Source of the DNA: Chitinophagaceae bacterium
GTDB lineage: Bacteria; Bacteroidota; Bacteroidia; Chitinophagales; Chitinophagaceae
Direction of reading: 5' to 3'
Assembly: GCA_947452875.1 (NCBI GenBank)
Contig: CANGEZ010000072.1
Coordinates: 1 to 8,571 of the forward strand
Length of the DNA stretch: 8,571 bases
Shown: piece after piece, positions 6,225 to 8,571 of the stretch
How the letters are laid out: each line of letters begins with the position of its first letter
How positions within the stretch are numbered: position 1 is the first letter of the stretch
Notes under the pieces: generated by a model
Database searches by the model: none
What the model was told of the DNA's origin: nothing
Seen by the model: only the letters and a program-made list of their open reading frames with translations
Translations under genes and position numbers: made by a program

Positions 6225-6905
6225 ATGACACAAACAATACTCTTAGCATTCAACTGGCTTCAGTTATTACAACCTCAATGGTACATTGAACATGGTGGGC
6301 TTTGGTTCATTGTATTTGTGGTTTTTGCAGAAACAGGTTTGTTTGCCGGATTTTTTCTGCCAGGTGATTCTTTGCTTTTTGTGGCAGGTATTTACAGTAA
6401 CGACTTAATAAAAGGCGCATTACATTTTTCAACCGGAAGTGCAATTTTAAATTTGCTCATACTCGGAGCCATTATTGCATTTACCGGTATTTTAGGAAAC
6501 ATGACCGGCTATTGGTTTGGCAGAAAAAGTGGACCATATTTGTTTGAAAGAAAAGATTCATTCTTATTCAAAAAGAAATATCTGTTTCAAGCTAAAGAAT
6601 TTTATGATAAACATGGTGCAGGAACAATAATCATCGCCAGATTTATTCCTATTGTAAGAACCTTCGCTCCGATTGTGGCTGGTATTGTTCAAATGGATAA
6701 CAAGAAATTTTCGTTTTATAATATAGTCGGATCGATTGCCTGGGTGTTTAGTATGTTAATCGGCGGACATTATTTACAGCGATTTATTTTAAGTTCATTT
6801 GGTTTTGATTTGAAAAAGCATCTGGAAGTGATTGTAATTGGAATTGTTTTGTTGACAACAATTCCAGTGTTGTTGAAAATGTTTGTGAAGAAGAAGAGTA
6901 GATAG
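6225..6905 (+). CDS. DedA/VTT-family membrane protein
   Basis: A 226-residue polytopic protein of the DedA (SNARE-associated, VTT-domain) family. Members flip lipids in the cytoplasmic membrane; UptA-type DedA proteins recycle undecaprenyl phosphate for envelope synthesis, and YqjA/YghB affect pH and drug tolerance (family knowledge; the substrate here is not shown). Visible signatures: E36 in AETGLFAGFFLPGDSLL with PGD at 46-48, which matches the acidic membrane residues needed for function; GNMTGYWFGRKSG (91-103); and ARFIPIVRTFAPIVAG (138-153), whose R139 and R145 match the essential arginine pair. There are about 5 hydrophobic segments and a basic C-terminus (VKKKSR). Length is typical. 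The ATG at 6225 follows an A-rich leader (ATAAAAAATAAAAA) and gives the full conserved N-terminus. It stands 203 bases after the symporter, so co-transcription is uncertain. The stop is at the edge of a 7-base repeat tract. Confidence 0.92.
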   Translation: MTQTILLAFNWLQLLQPQWYIEHGGLWFIVFVVFAETGLFAGFFLPGDSLLFVAGIYSNDLIKGALHFSTGSAILNLLILGAIIAFTGILGNMTGYWFGRKSGPYLFERKDSFLFKKKYLFQAKEFYDKHGAGTIIIARFIPIVRTFAPIVAGIVQMDNKKFSFYNIVGSIAWVFSMLIGGHYLQRFILSSFGFDLKKHLEVIVIGIVLLTTIPVLLKMFVKKKSR

Positions 6906-6944
6906 ATAAGCTGGATATGCTAGATAAGCTTGATACTAGATAGC
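6903..6944 (+). repeat. 7-base RCTRGAT tract at the DedA stop codon
   Basis: Starting with the stop itself (TAGAT), the tract reads GCTGGAT (6910-6916), GCTAGAT (6919-6925), GCTTGAT (6928-6934), ACTAGAT (6935-6941), with 2-base spacers AA, AT, AA between the earlier units. CTTGATACTAGATA (6929-6942) is identical to 8326-8339 after the MFS gene, and TAAGCTGGATA (6907-6917) is identical to the minus strand of 8387-8397 at the stress-protein stop. Stops occur in all three frames (6899, 6903, 6907). Confidence 0.75.
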
Positions 6945-7026
6945 ATTTAATTTCATAGGTGTGTTACTTTTTAAAACGAGATACTTAATTAAGAAAGGAA
7001 CCCTAAAGGAGATTTACTTTCACTTT

Positions 7027-7051
7027 CTTTGTGCCTTGGCGCCTTTGTGGC
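7027..7051 (-). repeat. 8-base-period repeat upstream of the MFS gene
   Basis: Units CTTTGTGC (7027-7034), CTTGGCGC (7035-7042), CTTTGTGG (7043-7050) are followed by a run of seven A. On the minus strand this is GCCACAAA-GGCGCCAA-GGCACAAA-G, with the same period and nCCACnAA/nnCACnAA pattern as the three 'accacgaa' repeats after the mannosidase. It ends 24 bases before the MFS start, inside the presumed 5' leader. The rest of the 170-base gap (6945-7026) shows no clear promoter. Confidence 0.6.
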
Positions 7052-7075
7052 AAAAAAATTATATAAATAATATAC

Positions 7076-8311
7076 ATGAACAATTTGTCTTCTCCATTTA
7101 AAAATTCTGTTCGCTTTGTAATTCTTGTTGCCTCGTTGGGTTATTTCGTAGATATATACGACTTGCTGTTGTTTGGAATCATTCGTATACCAAGTCTGAA
7201 ATCGCTAGGTTTGGTAGAGCCAGATTTGATGCTCCAAGGAGAAGTTATTTTGAAATGGCAGATGTTTGGTTTATTGATAGGAGGAATTGTATGGGGTGTG
7301 ATGGGTGATAAGAAAGGTAGATTAAGTGTTTTATTTGGGTCAATACTATTATACTCTTTAGCCAATATCGCTAATGGGTTTGTTCAAACAGTAGAACAAT
7401 ATAAATGGGTGAGATTCATTGCGGGTATTGGTCTCGCAGGTGAATTAGGTGCCGGTATCACTTTAGTTGCAGAAATGGTTTCCAAAGAAAAAAGAGGCAT
7501 TGCTACTTCAATTGTTGCCGGTATTGGATTGAGTGGAGCTGTGTTTGCATTTATCATCAAGCAAAATTTCGAATGGAGAATTTGTTATTTCATTGGAGGC
7601 GGAATGGGCTTTTTATTATTGTTGTTGAGATTGTCTGTATATGAATCTGGCATTTTTCAAAATATAAAAGCTACGGATATTCAACGCGGTAATTTCTTTT
7701 TGTTGTTCAGCAAAAAGGAGCGTTTCAAAAGATACATGAACAATATTTTAATTGGATTGCCTACTTGGTTAATCATTGGTGTATTGGTTACTTTTTCAAA
7801 TGAGTTTGGAAAGCAAATGGGGATCAAAGATGTTATAGACCCGGGCAAAGCAATCATGTGTGCTTATGTAATGATTTCAATCGGGGATTTATCTGTTGGT
7901 TTTATTAGCAACTGGTTAAAGAGCAGAAAAAAAGCATTGTATTTGTTTTTCGGGATAACTGTTCTATTCATCATACTTTATTTTACAGCACTTTGGAATG
8001 GAACTGCAACCGCTATGTATATAGTTTGCGGTGGACTAGGATTAGGAACCGGCTATTGGGCGATTTTTGTTACCATGGGTGCTGAAGAATTTGGTACTAA
8101 CTTACGTGCAACTGCCGCTACTACCATTCCTAATATGGTGAGAGGACTTTTAGCTGTATTGATTTTGCCTTTGTTTAAATTTCTAAGAGAATATTTTACT
8201 TATTTCAATGCAGGATTAATAACGAGTATTGTTATCATGACCATAGGTATCATTGCTCTTGTTAATATCAAAGAAACTTTTGGAAAGGAATTGGATTTTG
8301 TGGAGGAGTAG
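7076..8311 (+). CDS. Major facilitator superfamily transporter
   Basis: A 411-residue protein with about 12 hydrophobic segments split into two halves by a basic central loop (about 205-222, rich in K and R). The MFS signature loop between TM2 and TM3 is GDKKGR (77-82), preceded by GLLIGGIVWGVM. TM4 has RFIAGIGLAGELGAG (113-127), followed by AEMVSKEKRG, and the second half has EEFGTNLRATAA (337-348). These resemble the sugar-porter and metabolite:H+ symporter branches. Acidic D26 and D29 in TM1 (GYFVDIYD) could take part in proton coupling (inference). The substrate is unknown. The ATG at 7076 follows an AT-only leader (ATAATATAC) without Shine-Dalgarno. It lies 170 bases after DedA, with an 8-base-period repeat in between, and is convergent with the universal stress protein. 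Confidence 0.9.
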   Translation: MNNLSSPFKNSVRFVILVASLGYFVDIYDLLLFGIIRIPSLKSLGLVEPDLMLQGEVILKWQMFGLLIGGIVWGVMGDKKGRLSVLFGSILLYSLANIANGFVQTVEQYKWVRFIAGIGLAGELGAGITLVAEMVSKEKRGIATSIVAGIGLSGAVFAFIIKQNFEWRICYFIGGGMGFLLLLLRLSVYESGIFQNIKATDIQRGNFFLLFSKKERFKRYMNNILIGLPTWLIIGVLVTFSNEFGKQMGIKDVIDPGKAIMCAYVMISIGDLSVGFISNWLKSRKKALYLFFGITVLFIILYFTALWNGTATAMYIVCGGLGLGTGYWAIFVTMGAEEFGTNLRATAATTIPNMVRGLLAVLILPLFKFLREYFTYFNAGLITSIVIMTIGIIALVNIKETFGKELDFVEE

Positions 8312-8314
8312 GGC

Positions 8315-8395
8315 TAGACTAGATTCTTGATACTAGATATCTAACATCTGGCATACTCTATCCAGTATCCAGCATCCAGCATCCAGTATCCAGCT
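8315..8395. repeat. Inverting 7-base RCTRGAT array between convergent genes
   Basis: The 83-base gap is almost wholly tandem 7-base units. On the plus strand there are three units, ACTAGAT, TCTTGAT, ACTAGAT (8318-8338). From 8339 the array continues in reverse complement: ATCTAAC, ATCTGGC, ATACTCT, ATCCAGT, ATCCAGC, ATCCAGC, ATCCAGT, ATCCAGC (to 8394). Read on the minus strand these eight are RCTGGAT-type units starting directly after the stress-protein TAA. The turning point is the palindrome TAGATATCTA (8334-8343). Each convergent gene is therefore followed by units in its own direction. Confidence 0.85.
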
Positions 8396-8571
8396 TACCC
8401 CTTCACAATAAACACCGGTATGTGTAACTCATGTCTAACCTTATCAATAGTAGTGCCGTAAATAAAATCTTTGATCCCTTTGTGGCCATGAGCGCCGATT
8501 ACAAGCATTTCTGCATTTTCTTCTTTAATGATTCTGATTAATTCTTTCGATCTTTCTTTAAATCCAAGAAC
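8395..8571 (-). CDS. Universal stress protein (UspA family), C-terminal part, 5' truncated
   Basis: The minus-strand frame from 8571 to the TAA at 8397-8395 encodes 58 visible residues; the start is beyond the window. The segment EMLVIGAHGHKGIKDFIYGT, followed by TIDKVRHELHIPVFIVKG, is the C-terminal half of a Usp domain: a beta strand, the nucleotide-binding loop and the last strand. The loop fits G-2x-G-9x-G-(S/T) exactly (visible G26, G29, G39, T40), the signature of ATP-binding Usps. Such proteins are cytoplasmic and modulate survival under stress. Whether a second Usp domain lies upstream, as in many Bacteroidota tandem Usps, cannot be seen. It is convergent with the MFS gene, and its stop codon touches the 7-base array. 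Confidence 0.9.
   Translation of the reverse strand, partial: VLGFKERSKELIRIIKEENAEMLVIGAHGHKGIKDFIYGTTIDKVRHELHIPVFIVKG

Noticed and set aside
5772..6233. 153-codon minus-strand open frame across the symporter 3' end and the gap
   Set aside because: Half lies antisense to the symporter, half runs through repeats; it shows no recognisable domain.
4756..8311. Symporter, DedA and MFS as one functional operon
   Set aside because: Gaps of 203 and 170 bases filled with repeats, and no shared pathway; co-transcription is possible but unsupported.
8315..8395. Short regular repeats as a CRISPR array
   Set aside because: Units are 7 bases, directly tandem, without spacers of constant length, and no cas gene is near.

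Overview
The window looks like chromosomal DNA of a Bacteroidota bacterium, probably a free-living or environmental one. The grounds are an AT-rich background, no Shine-Dalgarno sequence before any start (leaders are A/U-rich instead), a GH92 alpha-mannosidase with a discoidin-like C-terminus, and intergenic DNA crowded with short dispersed repeats. Genus cannot be fixed from the sequence. All genes use the standard code and no intact coding region shows a frameshift.

Layout. (1) 1-2718, +: 3' part of a GH92 exo-alpha-mannosidase, cut by the window start. (2) 2719-3126: a 408-base gene-free stretch packed with repeats: GC-rich hairpin repeats, 8-base-period repeats, a double hairpin with a good intrinsic terminator, and a terminator for the opposing gene. 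(3) 3127-4605, -: APC-superfamily amino acid permease. (4) 4606-4755: AT-rich divergent intergenic region. (5) 4756-6021, +: DAACS-family dicarboxylate/amino acid:cation symporter. (6) 6225-6905, +: DedA/VTT membrane protein. (7) 7076-8311, +: MFS transporter. (8) 8395-8571, -: C-terminal part of an ATP-binding-type universal stress protein, cut by the window end.

The genes do not form an obvious pathway. Four of six encode integral membrane proteins, three of them solute transporters (amino acids, dicarboxylates or acidic amino acids, and an unknown MFS substrate); the mannosidase would release mannose outside or in the periplasm. The 203- and 170-base gaps between the three + strand membrane genes, both filled with repeats, argue against a tight operon.

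The least ordinary content is between the genes. Five of the six visible gene ends have their stop codon inside, or within 7 bases of, a repeat. Three ends (DedA, MFS, stress protein) carry tracts of a 7-base unit with consensus RCTRGAT, each reading in the direction of transcription; between the two convergent genes the tract reverses orientation exactly once, at 8338/8339. The symporter ends in a different 7-base tract (AATGTAR), and the mannosidase stop lies inside a GC-rich hairpin repeat that recurs three more times. No CRISPR array, tRNA, rRNA, transposase or defence gene was seen.
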